Shown one piece after another: positions 8,120 through 16,906 of a DNA stretch of 33,036 bases (its first letter is position 1; each line of letters begins with the position of its first letter). The notes below the pieces were generated by a model. The model saw only the letters and a program-made list of their open reading frames with translations. It was not told the origin of the DNA and did not search any database. This DNA is from Treponema sp. (lineage in GTDB: Bacteria > Spirochaetota > Spirochaetia > Treponematales > Treponemataceae), in contig JAHAZL010000093.1 in the NCBI GenBank assembly GCA_018384055.1, positions 1 through 33,036 of the forward strand, written 5' to 3'. The position numbers were made by a program, and so were the translations under genes.

Positions 8120-9673
8120 ATGTCAGTAACAGCATATTCACTTGGAGCAGCTCAGGAAGTCACAGGAAGCAAACACATTCTTGAAATTGACGGACGCAGT
8201 TTTATGATTGACTGCGGTGCCTTTCAGGGCAAACGACAGGAAGCAGACAAAAAGAACCGCGACTTTGACTTTGCCCCAGACAAAATTGAAAGCGTAGTTC
8301 TTACCCATGCTCACTTTGACCATTGCGGACTCCTTCCAGTCCTTACAAAAAACGGCTATGGCGGAAGCATTTTTGCAACTCCGGCAACCCGCGATCTTGC
8401 CAACATCGTAATGATGGACAGCGCAAGAATCCAGGCAAGAGATGCGGAATTCCTTGCAAAACAGGCAAAGAAAAAAGGTGAAAAATTCTCCTGGAAACCT
8501 CTCTTCACTGAAATGGATTGCGTAAAGGCTGCAAACCAGATCATCACCCTGGGCTATAACAGAAAAATGTACATAGCCCCAGATGTTCAGCTGGAATTCT
8601 ACGATGCAGGACACATTCTTGGTTCTTCCCTTGCATATTTCACAATTACAGGACAGAGGAAGAATCCACTGACTTCAAAAACATCCGGAGGCTTCGGCAT
8701 GTCCGGAAGGAGACTTTGGCACAGGCTTTTCGGTCCAAAAATAGACGACAACTCATATTCAAGAAATGCAAAGGAAGAGGCTTTGCGCGGTGCTCCTTCA
8801 GATGAAATCCGTGTCCTTTACACTGGGGATTTGGGAAGACGCAACAAGCCTATTATCCGCGACCCTTCAACAAACATGCCTGCCCCAGACTACATTTTCC
8901 TCGAAAGCACCTATGGAAACAGACTTCATCATGAAGCCGAAAGCGCCCTTAAGGAACTTGAAAAAATCGTCCGCCGAGCAATAGACACAAAGGGTAAAAT
9001 CATCATTCCTACATTTGCAATTGAACGCGCACAGGAATTGGTTTATTACCTCCACCTTCTTGTAGACAAGAAAAAGATTCCTCAGATTCCAATCTACATG
9101 GACAGTCCTATGGCTGTAAATGCAACGGGAATCTACCAGCTTCATCAGGAATGTTATGATGAAGCAACCAAGGAAGCCTTCCTTTCTCACCACAAGAATC
9201 CTTTTGGTTTCAATTCCATGACTTTCGTTCAGAGTGTAGATGAATCAAAGTCCCTCAACGACAAGCAGGGACCTATGATCATCCTTTCCGCCGACGGCAT
9301 GTGTGAAGCAGGACGCATTCTCTATCACCTTGCAAACAACATATCAGATCCAAAGAACATCATCTGTATAGTTGGATACATGTCGGAAAACACCTTGGGA
9401 AGAAAAATCCTAGACGGTGAAAAAGAAGTAAAGATCCTTGGTGACTGGTACAAGGTGAATGCAGAAGTTGTAAACATCGATTCATTCAGTGCCCACGCAG
9501 ACTACCAGGAAAGCCTTGAGTGGCTCAACACCATCGACACGAGCAGGCTAAAGAAAATCTTCCTTGTTCACGGTGAAAAAACAGGTCAAGAACACATGAA
9601 GCAATTCCTTGAAGACAATGGATATGAACATGTGGAAATTGTAAAATATGGCGAGACTTATGATTTGGAGTAA
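8120..9673 (+). CDS. Beta-CASP metallo-beta-lactamase-fold ribonuclease-like protein
   Basis: A 517-residue cytoplasmic protein of the beta-CASP RNA-nuclease family (CPSF73/Ysh1-like). The zinc-binding motif is THAHFDHCG (His63, His65, Asp67, His68), with DAGHILGS later as the next metal ligand block. The beta-CASP part shows IIPTFAIERAQEL (motif A region), SADGMCEAGRILYHL and the distal SAHADYQE, then LVHGE near the C-terminus. An insert around residues 185-230 (basic and Gly/Arg-rich) is longer than in minimal members. A role in RNA processing or decay is expected from the family; the exact substrate is unknown. AGGAGG supports the start. slyX follows 8 nt after the stop. Confidence 0.92.
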   Translation: MSVTAYSLGAAQEVTGSKHILEIDGRSFMIDCGAFQGKRQEADKKNRDFDFAPDKIESVVLTHAHFDHCGLLPVLTKNGYGGSIFATPATRDLANIVMMDSARIQARDAEFLAKQAKKKGEKFSWKPLFTEMDCVKAANQIITLGYNRKMYIAPDVQLEFYDAGHILGSSLAYFTITGQRKNPLTSKTSGGFGMSGRRLWHRLFGPKIDDNSYSRNAKEEALRGAPSDEIRVLYTGDLGRRNKPIIRDPSTNMPAPDYIFLESTYGNRLHHEAESALKELEKIVRRAIDTKGKIIIPTFAIERAQELVYYLHLLVDKKKIPQIPIYMDSPMAVNATGIYQLHQECYDEATKEAFLSHHKNPFGFNSMTFVQSVDESKSLNDKQGPMIILSADGMCEAGRILYHLANNISDPKNIICIVGYMSENTLGRKILDGEKEVKILGDWYKVNAEVVNIDSFSAHADYQESLEWLNTIDTSRLKKIFLVHGEKTGQEHMKQFLEDNGYEHVEIVKYGETYDLE

Positions 9674-9681
9674 TCGCTGAA

Positions 9682-9894
9682 ATGGAAAAAGACACTGAAG
9701 AAAAAATAATACAGCTTGAAACAAAGCTTGCGTACCTTGAGGACTTCCTGAACCAGCTTCAATCTGTGGCTGTGGAAAATTCCACAACCATAGAAAAACT
9801 GAGGGAAGAGAACAAACTCATGGCACAGAAGATAAGGGATCTTTCAGACCAGATGGAAGGGGACATTCCCAACAGAAGACCTCCACACTACTAA
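9682..9894 (+). CDS. slyX: SlyX family coiled-coil protein
   Basis: A short 70-residue protein, almost entirely one amphipathic coiled coil with heptad leucines (IIQLETKLAYLEDFLNQLQ), ending in the family-typical PPHY tail. SlyX proteins are widespread and of unknown molecular function. It lies 8 nt behind the nuclease gene, whose 3' end supplies a GGAG about 11 nt before this ATG, so it is probably expressed as the second gene of that operon. Confidence 0.85.
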   Translation: MEKDTEEKIIQLETKLAYLEDFLNQLQSVAVENSTTIEKLREENKLMAQKIRDLSDQMEGDIPNRRPPHY

Positions 9895-10012
9895 GAGACC
9901 CTCCATCAAAGCGTAAGCAATGCTCTGTCCCATCGATGAAAGATATGGACTTATCTTTCCAAACGGTAATTTCAGAATCTGTCTTTTCAGAGTTTGACAA
10001 TCCCTCTCTTCA

Positions 10013-10852
10013 TTAAGCAAACAAATAATAGACTGAAAAGAAATGTAAAATGCTTCCGCCAAGGGCAAGAAGATGGAAAATACTGTGTGACCACTTGTAA
10101 TTGCGAAGCATGAAAAATCCTCCACCCACAACATACAAAACACTTCCCGCAACAAGAAGTGAACCACATTTTACAAAAGTCAGCGTCATTATGACAAAGG
10201 ATACAATAAATGCAAATACAGAAACTCCCCTTATCTTGTTGCCGAAGACAGCATAAAGAACTGCCATAAGACCATAAAGAGACCACACAATGGAAACAAA
10301 GGCTGTCAATGTCGTTCCGCTCAAGGTCGCAAGGGCAAATGGAACAAAAGTAGCAGGAACAAGAACCCAGATTGTCATGAAAGTCATTCTTTCAAAAACC
10401 TTTCTTCCACCCATTGCAGAAATAGCATGTGACAATGTAGATGTTAGGTAATAGATGAAGAAAAAAGCTCCAAGCAAAGAAAATGAAGCCGTCCAAGCAC
10501 CAGAATCAGCTGAAGGTGCATGGAAAACACTTCTGATTATGAGAAGTACGATTGCTGCAACACTCAACCCAGCACCGATACCATGGGAGATGGAGCTGAA
10601 AAGATCCTCACCCAATGAAAAAGGACGTGGCTGACGCTCATTGTAGGAAATACGTGCATTTGCCTTCTGAGCCTTAAGCTCCTTTCTCTGTTCCTTTTCG
10701 ATGGTCTTTGTCTTCTTGCGTTCAGCATCAATGGAATACTCAAGCTTTACCAGGCGAATCTTTTCTTTAGCCTGAGCCTTAATAGTTTTTATGGCAGCCT
10801 TTCGCTTTGCTTTGAAAGACTTGCGTGTAATTCTGCGTGAAATGTCACCCAT
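10013..10852 (-). CDS. Hemolysin III / PAQR-family membrane protein with basic N-terminal extension
   Basis: A 279-residue protein. From about residue 82 it matches the YqfA/hemolysin-III branch of PAQR proteins: seven hydrophobic helices, SISHGIGAG near helix 1, TLSHAIS after helix 2, and a final WSHSIFHLLALGGSILHFFSV with the conserved histidines of the putative metal site. The biochemical role of bacterial members is unsettled; haemolysis should not be assumed. Unusually, residues 1-80 form a very basic helical extension (many Lys/Arg/Ala, e.g. KSFKAKRKAAIKTIKAQAKE), which may bind nucleic acid or acidic lipid on the cytoplasmic side. A GGGGTAA ribosome site and a TATAAT some 30 nt upstream support the start. 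Confidence 0.88.
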   Translation of the reverse strand: MGDISRRITRKSFKAKRKAAIKTIKAQAKEKIRLVKLEYSIDAERKKTKTIEKEQRKELKAQKANARISYNERQPRPFSLGEDLFSSISHGIGAGLSVAAIVLLIIRSVFHAPSADSGAWTASFSLLGAFFFIYYLTSTLSHAISAMGGRKVFERMTFMTIWVLVPATFVPFALATLSGTTLTAFVSIVWSLYGLMAVLYAVFGNKIRGVSVFAFIVSFVIMTLTFVKCGSLLVAGSVLYVVGGGFFMLRNYKWSHSIFHLLALGGSILHFFSVYYLFA

Positions 10853-10911
10853 GATGTTACCCCAATTTCTAGTATATGTTGATTATAACCTATAGAAACA
10901 ATATTTGCCAT

Positions 10912-10947
10912 AAAAAAACCCGACAGAATCCAACGAATCCTGTCGGG
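10912..10947 (-). terminator. Terminator of the chvE-mmsA-mmsB operon
   Basis: On the minus strand CCCGACAG pairs with CTGTCGGG (8-bp GC-rich core, imperfect extension) and is followed by seven T. It lies about 100 nt after the mmsB stop. I see nothing coding in the 100 nt between. Confidence 0.9.
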
Positions 10948-11049
10948 AAAACAATGAAGGAAACCGGCATTTTCTGATTAATCAGAGCCTTGCCTGAAGG
11001 CTATATTTTGCAGCAAGGAACGGAGGAGTCCCTGCTGCCTTCATACATT

Positions 11050-12288
11050 TTATTTGCTTGACTTCTTCTTTTTTGAAACTACGTCGAAGATAACTGCAAG
11101 AAGAAGAACCATACCCTTAACAGCACGCTGCCAGTTAGAGTCAACACCAAGGATCGACATACCGTTGTTAAGAACACCCATGAAGATGGCACCGATTACA
11201 GCACCACCAACCGTACCTGTTCCACCGTATGCAGAAGCACCACCGATGAAGCATGATGCGATTGCATCCATTTCGTAGCTCTGCCCAACTGTTGGAGCTG
11301 CAGAGTTAAGGCGTGCTGCACAAACGAGACCTGCAATACCGGCGATGAATCCCATGTTTGTGTAAGCAAACATCATTACGTTGTCTGTGTTTATACCTGA
11401 GAGGCGAGCAGCCTTTTCGTTACCACCGATTGCGTAGAGGTAGCGTCCAGGAACTGTGTTCTGTGTGTAGTAAGAATAGATTCCTACGATAATACCGACG
11501 ATAACAAGGATGAGTGGGAGTCCCTTGTCCTGTGCAAGGAGTGTTCCTACAATCATAATTACAGCACAGAGGATAGCCTGCTTTGCAATGAATCCAATGT
11601 TTGTAGAAACCGAATATCCCTTTCTGATCTTAGAAGCACGGCTAACTACAGCTGCAACAACAGTTAAGAAACAGCATATTACTGAAATTATCATTGTTAC
11701 AAGGAAAGTAATCTTTTCGTTGTGTTCGATGAGAGCATCGTAAGCTTCATTTGCCATGTCGTCATTTGGCTGTTCAAGAAACAATTCTGGAAGGTAGCTT
11801 CCAAAGATGTTGAGGAATGAATCTGGGAATGGAGAAATTGTCATACCGTTAAGAAGGATGAGGGCAACACCACGCCACAAAAGCATACCAGACAATGTAC
11901 AGATGAATGGAGGGATGTGAACATAAGCGATGAAGAATCCATGCCATGCACCGATTGCTGCACCAACAATAAGACAGATGATGATAGATGGAAGAACAGG
12001 CCAACCCATGTTGACTATGAGGATTCCGGCAACTGCACCAACAAGACAGATTACGGAACCTACTGAAAGGTCGATGTTACCACCTGTAAGGATACAGAGA
12101 AGCATACCTGTTGCAAGGATAACAACCCATGCATTCTGGTTGATAAGGTTTGTAATATTTTCTGGAGCAAAAAGGGATCCCTTGTCTGCACCAACAATCA
12201 ATAACTGGAAGAACAACATGACAGCAAGAAGGATAAGAATCATTGTGTTACCCTTCAGTGTCTTCTTTAAACTCTGAATATTAGCCAT
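11050..12288 (-). CDS. mmsB: Multiple-monosaccharide ABC transporter permease (GguB/MmsB type)
   Basis: The 412-residue inner-membrane channel subunit of a sugar ABC importer of the ribose/galactose/xylose class. It has about ten hydrophobic helices with the family blocks LCILTGGNIDLSVGSV (helix 2 region), LSGMLLWRGVALILLNG and the EAA-like loop LYAIGGNEKAARLSGINT, then ASCFIGGASAYGGTGTVGGAVIGA. A long hydrophilic insertion around residues 165-195 (YLPELFLEQPNDDMANEAYD) is typical of the GguB-like group rather than RbsC/MglC. It is translated from its own AGGAG site 15 nt after mmsA. It closes the operon. Confidence 0.92.
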   Translation of the reverse strand: MANIQSLKKTLKGNTMILILLAVMLFFQLLIVGADKGSLFAPENITNLINQNAWVVILATGMLLCILTGGNIDLSVGSVICLVGAVAGILIVNMGWPVLPSIIICLIVGAAIGAWHGFFIAYVHIPPFICTLSGMLLWRGVALILLNGMTISPFPDSFLNIFGSYLPELFLEQPNDDMANEAYDALIEHNEKITFLVTMIISVICCFLTVVAAVVSRASKIRKGYSVSTNIGFIAKQAILCAVIMIVGTLLAQDKGLPLILVIVGIIVGIYSYYTQNTVPGRYLYAIGGNEKAARLSGINTDNVMMFAYTNMGFIAGIAGLVCAARLNSAAPTVGQSYEMDAIASCFIGGASAYGGTGTVGGAVIGAIFMGVLNNGMSILGVDSNWQRAVKGMVLLLAVIFDVVSKKKKSSK

Positions 12289-12303
12289 TTTAATTACTCC
12301 TAT

Positions 12304-13833
12304 TTATTTACCTGAGTTGATGATGCATGCCATGATCTTTTCCTGGTCAGCATCCTTTGCGTCCATTTCAGCAACCATGCGACCTTCGTTCATAACATAG
12401 ATGCGGTCACTCATTCCCAAAACTTCAGGCATTTCTGAAGAAATCAGGATAACAGACTTACCTTCTGCTACCATCTTGTTGATGATGCAGTAGATTTCGT
12501 ACTTTGCACCAACATCGATACCGCGTGTTGGTTCATCAAGAATAAGAATGTCCGGATCAGCAAAGAGCCATTTTCCAAGAAGAACCTTCTGCATGTTTCC
12601 ACCAGAAAGGTTTCCGACATTTTCATCAACAGTTGCACACTTTGTATGCATTTCCTTTGCCGTTGACTGGGCAACGCGGCGACATTCATCATAGTCATAA
12701 ATCCAGTGCTTTGAAACCTTTTCTGGCTTTGCAGCAACAGTATTCTTTGTAATTGATTCCGTAAGAATGAGTCCGTTACCCTTGCGGTCTTCCGTAACAT
12801 AAGCAATTCCGCTCTTGATAGCAGACTTAACATTAGGGAAGTCAACCTCTTTTCCGTTAAGGAAAATCTGTCCGCTGATGTTTGCCCCGTAAGACTTACC
12901 GAAAATACTCATGGCAAGTTCTGTACGACCAGCACCCATAAGTCCCGAGATACCGAGAACCTCACCCTTTCTAAGCTTGAAGTTTACTCCGTCGCAAACC
13001 TTGATTCCATCGAATACAGGGTGATCAACGCTCCAGTTCTTAACTTCAAGACAAACTTCACCGATTTTTGGAGTGCGCTTAGGGAAGCGGTCTGTAATGT
13101 CACGGCCTACCATTGCAGCGATGATTGTGTTTTCGCTGAATGATTCGTGAGCCTTGTCCATTGTTCTGATAACGGCTCCGTCACGAATAACAGTGATTTT
13201 ATCGGCTACATAAGATATTTCATTAAGTTTGTGGGAAATGATGATTGATGTCATTCCCTGCTTCTTGAACTCAAGGAGGAGGTCAAGAAGATGCTTTGAT
13301 TCGTTTTCATTAAGGGATGCTGTTGGTTCATCAAGAATAAGAAGACGAACTTTCTTACCGAGTGCCTTGGCAATTTCAACAAGCTGCTGCTTGCCGACAC
13401 CGATGTCTTTGATTAATGTATGTGATGATTCTTTAAGACCTACTTCAGCAAGAAGCTTGTCGGCCTTATCGAAGGTTTCTGCCCAGTTGATTTTGGCTTT
13501 TGTGCCGCGTTCGTTACCAAGGAACATGTTTTCTGCAATTGTCAAAAGTGGGACAAGAGCAAGTTCCTGGTGAATAATTACGATACCCAGGTCTTCACTA
13601 TCTTTGATTGAGTGAAACTTACAAAGGTTTCCGTCGTAAAAAATATCACCTGAATATGTACCGTATCCGTAAATACCGCTAAGTACATTCATCAAGGTTG
13701 ATTTACCAGCTCCGTTTTCACCACAGAGAGCGTGGATTTCACCTTCTTCTACAGTAAGAGTTACATCGCTAAGTGCTTTTACACCAGGGAACTCTTTTGT
13801 GATATTTCTCATTTCCAATAATGCTTTGGCCAC
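12304..13833 (-). CDS. mmsA: Multiple-monosaccharide ABC transporter ATP-binding protein (GguA/MmsA type)
   Basis: A 509-residue tandem ATPase that powers sugar import. The first nucleotide-binding domain has Walker A GENGAGKST, a degenerate signature IGVGKQQLVEIAKAL and Walker B LLILDEPTASL. The second has the modified Walker A GLMGAGRTE typical of this class, the signature LSGGNMQKVLLGKWL and ILDEPTRGID. The length is standard. The start is a GTG preceded by AGGAG at a good distance; no better ATG lies nearby. It sits between the binding protein and the permease, separated from chvE by an internal terminator that should lower its dose. Confidence 0.94.
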   Translation of the reverse strand: MAKALLEMRNITKEFPGVKALSDVTLTVEEGEIHALCGENGAGKSTLMNVLSGIYGYGTYSGDIFYDGNLCKFHSIKDSEDLGIVIIHQELALVPLLTIAENMFLGNERGTKAKINWAETFDKADKLLAEVGLKESSHTLIKDIGVGKQQLVEIAKALGKKVRLLILDEPTASLNENESKHLLDLLLEFKKQGMTSIIISHKLNEISYVADKITVIRDGAVIRTMDKAHESFSENTIIAAMVGRDITDRFPKRTPKIGEVCLEVKNWSVDHPVFDGIKVCDGVNFKLRKGEVLGISGLMGAGRTELAMSIFGKSYGANISGQIFLNGKEVDFPNVKSAIKSGIAYVTEDRKGNGLILTESITKNTVAAKPEKVSKHWIYDYDECRRVAQSTAKEMHTKCATVDENVGNLSGGNMQKVLLGKWLFADPDILILDEPTRGIDVGAKYEIYCIINKMVAEGKSVILISSEMPEVLGMSDRIYVMNEGRMVAEMDAKDADQEKIMACIINSGK

Positions 13834-13881
13834 TGGAATCTCCTATAACAATTATTTTTAATTACTTAAATTAAAACCCAC

Positions 13882-13913
13882 AAAAAAGGCGGGATTGGTT
13901 AGAACCCCGCCTT
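13882..13913 (-). terminator. Intercistronic terminator between chvE and mmsA
   Basis: On the minus strand AAGGCGGG (13906-13913) pairs with CCCGCCTT (13886-13893) across a 12-nt loop and runs into TTTTTTG. It lies only 17 nt after the chvE stop. It should stop most transcripts after the binding protein and let a minority read into mmsA-mmsB, giving the usual excess of binding protein. Confidence 0.88.
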
Positions 13914-13929
13914 GCCCATTTAGTTCAGA

Positions 13930-14994
13930 CTATTTGAGCTGAGCTTCTGTGTAGTATCCAGAGTCGATAAGGAGAGCCTTGTAGTTGTCAATGTCTCCGT
14001 ATACTGGTTCACAAAGGTATGAAGGAATGATTCCTGTACCGTTGTCGTATGTCTTTGTGTCGTTGATTTCTGGCTTTGTTCCCTTCATCAATGCGTCAAC
14101 CATACCTACAACCTTTGTTGCGAGTGTACGTGTATCCTTGAAGATAGACATAGCCTGAGTTCCAGCGAGCATGTTCTTTACAGAACCGATGTCACAGTCC
14201 TGACCTGTGATGATTGGGAAGTTAGCCTTTGTGTAACCTGCAGCCTTGAGAGCGTTTGTGATACCCATTGCACAAGAGTCGTTTGAAGAGTATACAGCGT
14301 CAAGCTTTGTACCCTTTGGACCGTACTTGTTAGATGTGATGAGGTTTTCCATACGCTTCTGTGCTTCTTCTGTTGACCAGTTGAGAGTTGCACACTGTGC
14401 CTTTGATGTCTGTCCTGAGCGGCAAACGAGAACACCCTTGTCGAGGTAAGGCTTGAGTGTATCCATAGCACCACCAAAGAAGAAGTTGATGTTGTTGTCG
14501 TCTGGAGAACCTGTGAAGAATTCGATGTAAGCAGGATCATCCTTTGAGCGGCTCTTGAGGTTGAGCTTGTCTACGAGGTAGTCACCCTGGATTGTACCAA
14601 CTTTGTAGTTGTCGAATGTTGCATAGTATGAAACTGCCTTTGAGTTCATGATAAGGCGGTCATAAGCGATAACCGGGATCTTCTTCTTTCTAGCCTGATC
14701 GAGGACACCCTTAAGAGCTGAACCATCGATAGAAGCGATAACGAGAACCTTGCACTTTGATGTAACCATGTTTTCAATCTGTGAAACCTGTGTTGCAATA
14801 TCATTATTTGCATACTGAAGATCAACTGTATATCCAGCCTTTTCCAGCTGTGCCTTCATGTTTGCACCATCCTGATTCCATCTCTGAAGATCCTTTGTAG
14901 GCATGGAAACGCCAACTTTTGTTCCCTTCTTTTTAGCAGCAAAACAAGGGAACACCAATGCTGCAGCCAATAATACAGCCATAATCTTTTTCAT
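13930..14994 (-). CDS. chvE: ChvE-type multiple-sugar-binding periplasmic protein
   Basis: A 354-residue exported receptor that captures monosaccharides for the MmsA-MmsB importer. A signal peptide (about 1-20, cleavage near CFA-A) precedes a two-lobed periplasmic-binding fold. It follows Agrobacterium ChvE closely in recalled motifs: VGVSMPTKDLQRWNQDG, QVSQIENMVTSKCKVLVIAS, IPVIAYDRLI, VSYYATFDN, GSPDDNN, ITGQDCD, IFKDTRTLA and NDTKTYDNG, plus a shared GYYTEAQLK tail. ChvE binds several aldoses, so the name MglB and a galactose-only role are less likely. A strong AAGGAGG ribosome site precedes the ATG, which suits an abundant protein. It is first in the operon. Confidence 0.93.
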   Translation of the reverse strand: MKKIMAVLLAAALVFPCFAAKKKGTKVGVSMPTKDLQRWNQDGANMKAQLEKAGYTVDLQYANNDIATQVSQIENMVTSKCKVLVIASIDGSALKGVLDQARKKKIPVIAYDRLIMNSKAVSYYATFDNYKVGTIQGDYLVDKLNLKSRSKDDPAYIEFFTGSPDDNNINFFFGGAMDTLKPYLDKGVLVCRSGQTSKAQCATLNWSTEEAQKRMENLITSNKYGPKGTKLDAVYSSNDSCAMGITNALKAAGYTKANFPIITGQDCDIGSVKNMLAGTQAMSIFKDTRTLATKVVGMVDALMKGTKPEINDTKTYDNGTGIIPSYLCEPVYGDIDNYKALLIDSGYYTEAQLK

Positions 14995-15198
14995 AAGATA
15001 ATCCTCCTTAATTCGATATCTTACATTTAGCAGTTAGCATCAGTCCTCCCCGCAAGGAGAACCAATACTACCTTTGTTCTTAGGATATTTATATACTACA
15101 TCAAATTACTGGCCTTGGATTATCAATCTTCTTGAATATTTTGTGAATTTATGGGAATTTTCAAAAAATACTTACATCAACTTGCACCCCCGTTCTAG

Positions 15199-15244
15199 AA
15201 TTTCTTGTTGTCAAAAAAGTTAAGATTGTCCATAACAAGAATTT
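15199..15244. repeat. Spaced inverted repeat, possible operator
   Basis: Two 11-nt arms (AATTTCTTGTT at 15199-15209; AACAAGAATTT at 15234-15244) are inverted with 10 of 11 matches, the inner 8 perfect, 24 nt apart. They lie in the 290-nt region between divergent chvE and the 510-aa gene, abutting the latter's -35 area. Binding by a dimeric regulator is an inference. The rest of this region is AT-rich with no gene. Confidence 0.4.
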
Positions 15245-15272
15245 CCTTGAAAAAAAACAAATTCTTTCTTAT

Positions 15273-15278
15273 TATAAT
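15273..15278 (+). promoter_or_regulatory. -10 box of the 510-aa gene, leaderless arrangement
   Basis: TATAAT ends 6 nt before the ATG at 15285. A TTGAAA at 15247-15252 is 20 nt upstream, longer than ideal, so the -35 is uncertain. No Shine-Dalgarno sequence is present. Confidence 0.6.
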
Positions 15279-15284
15279 AGCATT

Positions 15285-16817
15285 ATGGGTGGAAATTTCT
15301 TAAAAGACTTATTCGGTTCTTTTTTTAGCGGAAGAGATCCTGAAGCACAGAAGAAAAAAGTTCTTAAAGGCATTGCAAAATCTCTTTCTAAGACAAAGTA
15401 TAAATTCTATAAAATGGGTTCGAATGAAGTAGACCCTAGTTTTGCAAAATTCATGTTTGAACTGTACAAGGCAGTTTCTCCAGCTCAGGCAATGATTCAG
15501 TCATTTGAAAATCCTAATGCGCTCAAAAAACTGGTTCTTAACCGTTCCCTTACAGAAAAGCAGATTGAAGCAATAGACAACCTTACTGAAACTGCAATAA
15601 CTGAACTTGCACGCAAACAGCCCCTCAAGGCAGTTAATGAAAGCATCAGGGCACACATGGAAACATTCACTTCGGCTTACGATAGCACAAGGATTGCAAA
15701 AACCGATGCCCTCTACACAAAGCTCATGTATTTTGCAAACTTTGTTCAGTATGACTTTTACTTTACCCTTAAAAAGTTTGACAACACTATCAAAGAGCAT
15801 GATTTTACAAAGGTTCCTAAATTTTCAGCAATCAACGGTTCTTATATTGTAGAAGACCTGAAGAATTTTATTGACGTTGCCTGGGTTCTTCCCTTTGACA
15901 CTGACTGGAGCGACGTATTCAAGCTCATCAAGTCCGTTAAGGGTGCAGATCCACTGCCAATGGGAACATGGAAAAAAATCCTTGCACGCGTAAAGTACCT
16001 CCGCGACAACCACATCCTTGAAATGCTCATTCAGCTTATTTCTGAAAATCCACTTTACCGTGACGAATATTCACAGAAAGAACTTTACATTGTTGACGAC
16101 TATATTGCCGACATCAAGAAGGCTGCAGAAAACACATTGGAAGAACTTCAGGCAAAGCAGAAGGCAGGCAAGGTAGACGGTCTTCTGGTTCAAATTTTCG
16201 GTACTAACGAAGTTGAACACCTCAAGTACTACAATGAAGCAGGAAGCGCTCCTTTTGAAAGAAAGGGTATCGGTTCCTTTGCATACGGCGAACCCCTCGG
16301 ATACCTCAAGATGTTCATTTTGGACTACATAAAAAAAGACATAAGGGAACTCAATGATATTCTTACAGTCCGCGGTGAATGGGCAAACCAGCAGCTTGCG
16401 ACACCAATGAGCGATGCATTCCATAATCTTGTGGACATTTCTGCCGACATCACTGCCCTTGATAATAGCGTAAACGAAACAGTTGACCTTGGACTCAAAA
16501 TGAAGACACACCTTCCTCGTGCAGACCGCGACAAGGATTCAAAGGGAATCATCCAGTCTACACTCAACCAGGTAAACGATGCTGCAGGAAAGCTCATAAA
16601 GAAGGCAATCAATCTTCTCATCAGCTACGACAGAAACCTCAAGATGATTCTTGAAGACTGCGTTAAGAAGCATCAGGAACTTATTCTCAACTGGAACGAC
16701 ATAGACCACTTTGCAGAGGGCCAGTTGAAGCAGATGTCCATTGATGCCTACAAGAAGATCTTTTCATTTGTATCACTTATGCAGAACTTCCCAATAGAAC
16801 TTACGGAAGAAGAATAA
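15285..16817 (+). CDS. Conserved spirochaete-type protein, possibly DUF5312
   Basis: A 510-residue soluble-looking protein with no signal peptide or membrane helix. It is mostly alpha-helical, with charged helices throughout (EDCVKKHQELILNWNDIDHF near the end), and begins MGGNFLKDLFGSFFSG. I recall similar treponemal proteins under the label DUF5312, but I cannot confirm that here and know of no assigned function. No catalytic motif stands out. It is monocistronic: a leaderless-type promoter in front and a strong bidirectional terminator 26 nt behind. Codon use and composition match neighbouring genes, so it looks native. Confidence 0.85.
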   Translation: MGGNFLKDLFGSFFSGRDPEAQKKKVLKGIAKSLSKTKYKFYKMGSNEVDPSFAKFMFELYKAVSPAQAMIQSFENPNALKKLVLNRSLTEKQIEAIDNLTETAITELARKQPLKAVNESIRAHMETFTSAYDSTRIAKTDALYTKLMYFANFVQYDFYFTLKKFDNTIKEHDFTKVPKFSAINGSYIVEDLKNFIDVAWVLPFDTDWSDVFKLIKSVKGADPLPMGTWKKILARVKYLRDNHILEMLIQLISENPLYRDEYSQKELYIVDDYIADIKKAAENTLEELQAKQKAGKVDGLLVQIFGTNEVEHLKYYNEAGSAPFERKGIGSFAYGEPLGYLKMFILDYIKKDIRELNDILTVRGEWANQQLATPMSDAFHNLVDISADITALDNSVNETVDLGLKMKTHLPRADRDKDSKGIIQSTLNQVNDAAGKLIKKAINLLISYDRNLKMILEDCVKKHQELILNWNDIDHFAEGQLKQMSIDAYKKIFSFVSLMQNFPIELTEEE

Positions 16818-16842
16818 TAAAAATCCTTTCAGCCAAATATAA

Positions 16843-16878
16843 AAAAGCTGCCGGCGTAATGAAGTGCAGGCAGCTTTT
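16843..16878. terminator. Bidirectional terminator
   Basis: AAAAGCTGCC (16843-16852) pairs perfectly with GGCAGCTTTT (16869-16878) around a 16-nt loop. T-rich sequence follows on both strands. It ends the 510-aa gene on the plus strand and the small basic-protein gene on the minus strand. Confidence 0.9.
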
Positions 16879-16906
16879 ATTTTTTGGACATTCAATTCAG
16901 ATCAAA

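Noticed and set aside
9818..10000. A short minus-strand frame after hlyIII with GAGAGGGA before a TTG.
   Set aside because: It starts with TTG too close to the purine tract, overlaps the 3' end of slyX and ends in low-complexity shadow sequence. No family is recognised. The 118-nt gap otherwise holds only an 8-bp AT-rich hairpin (9938-9959) without a T tract.
13930..14994. Naming the sugar-binding protein MglB (galactose/methyl-galactoside).
   Set aside because: Motif order and the C-terminal segments follow ChvE much more closely, and the permease has the GguB-type insertion.
15035..15075. A CTCC...GGAG inverted pair upstream of chvE.
   Set aside because: The stem is only about 4-5 bp. It may form in the leader but cannot be supported as a regulatory element.
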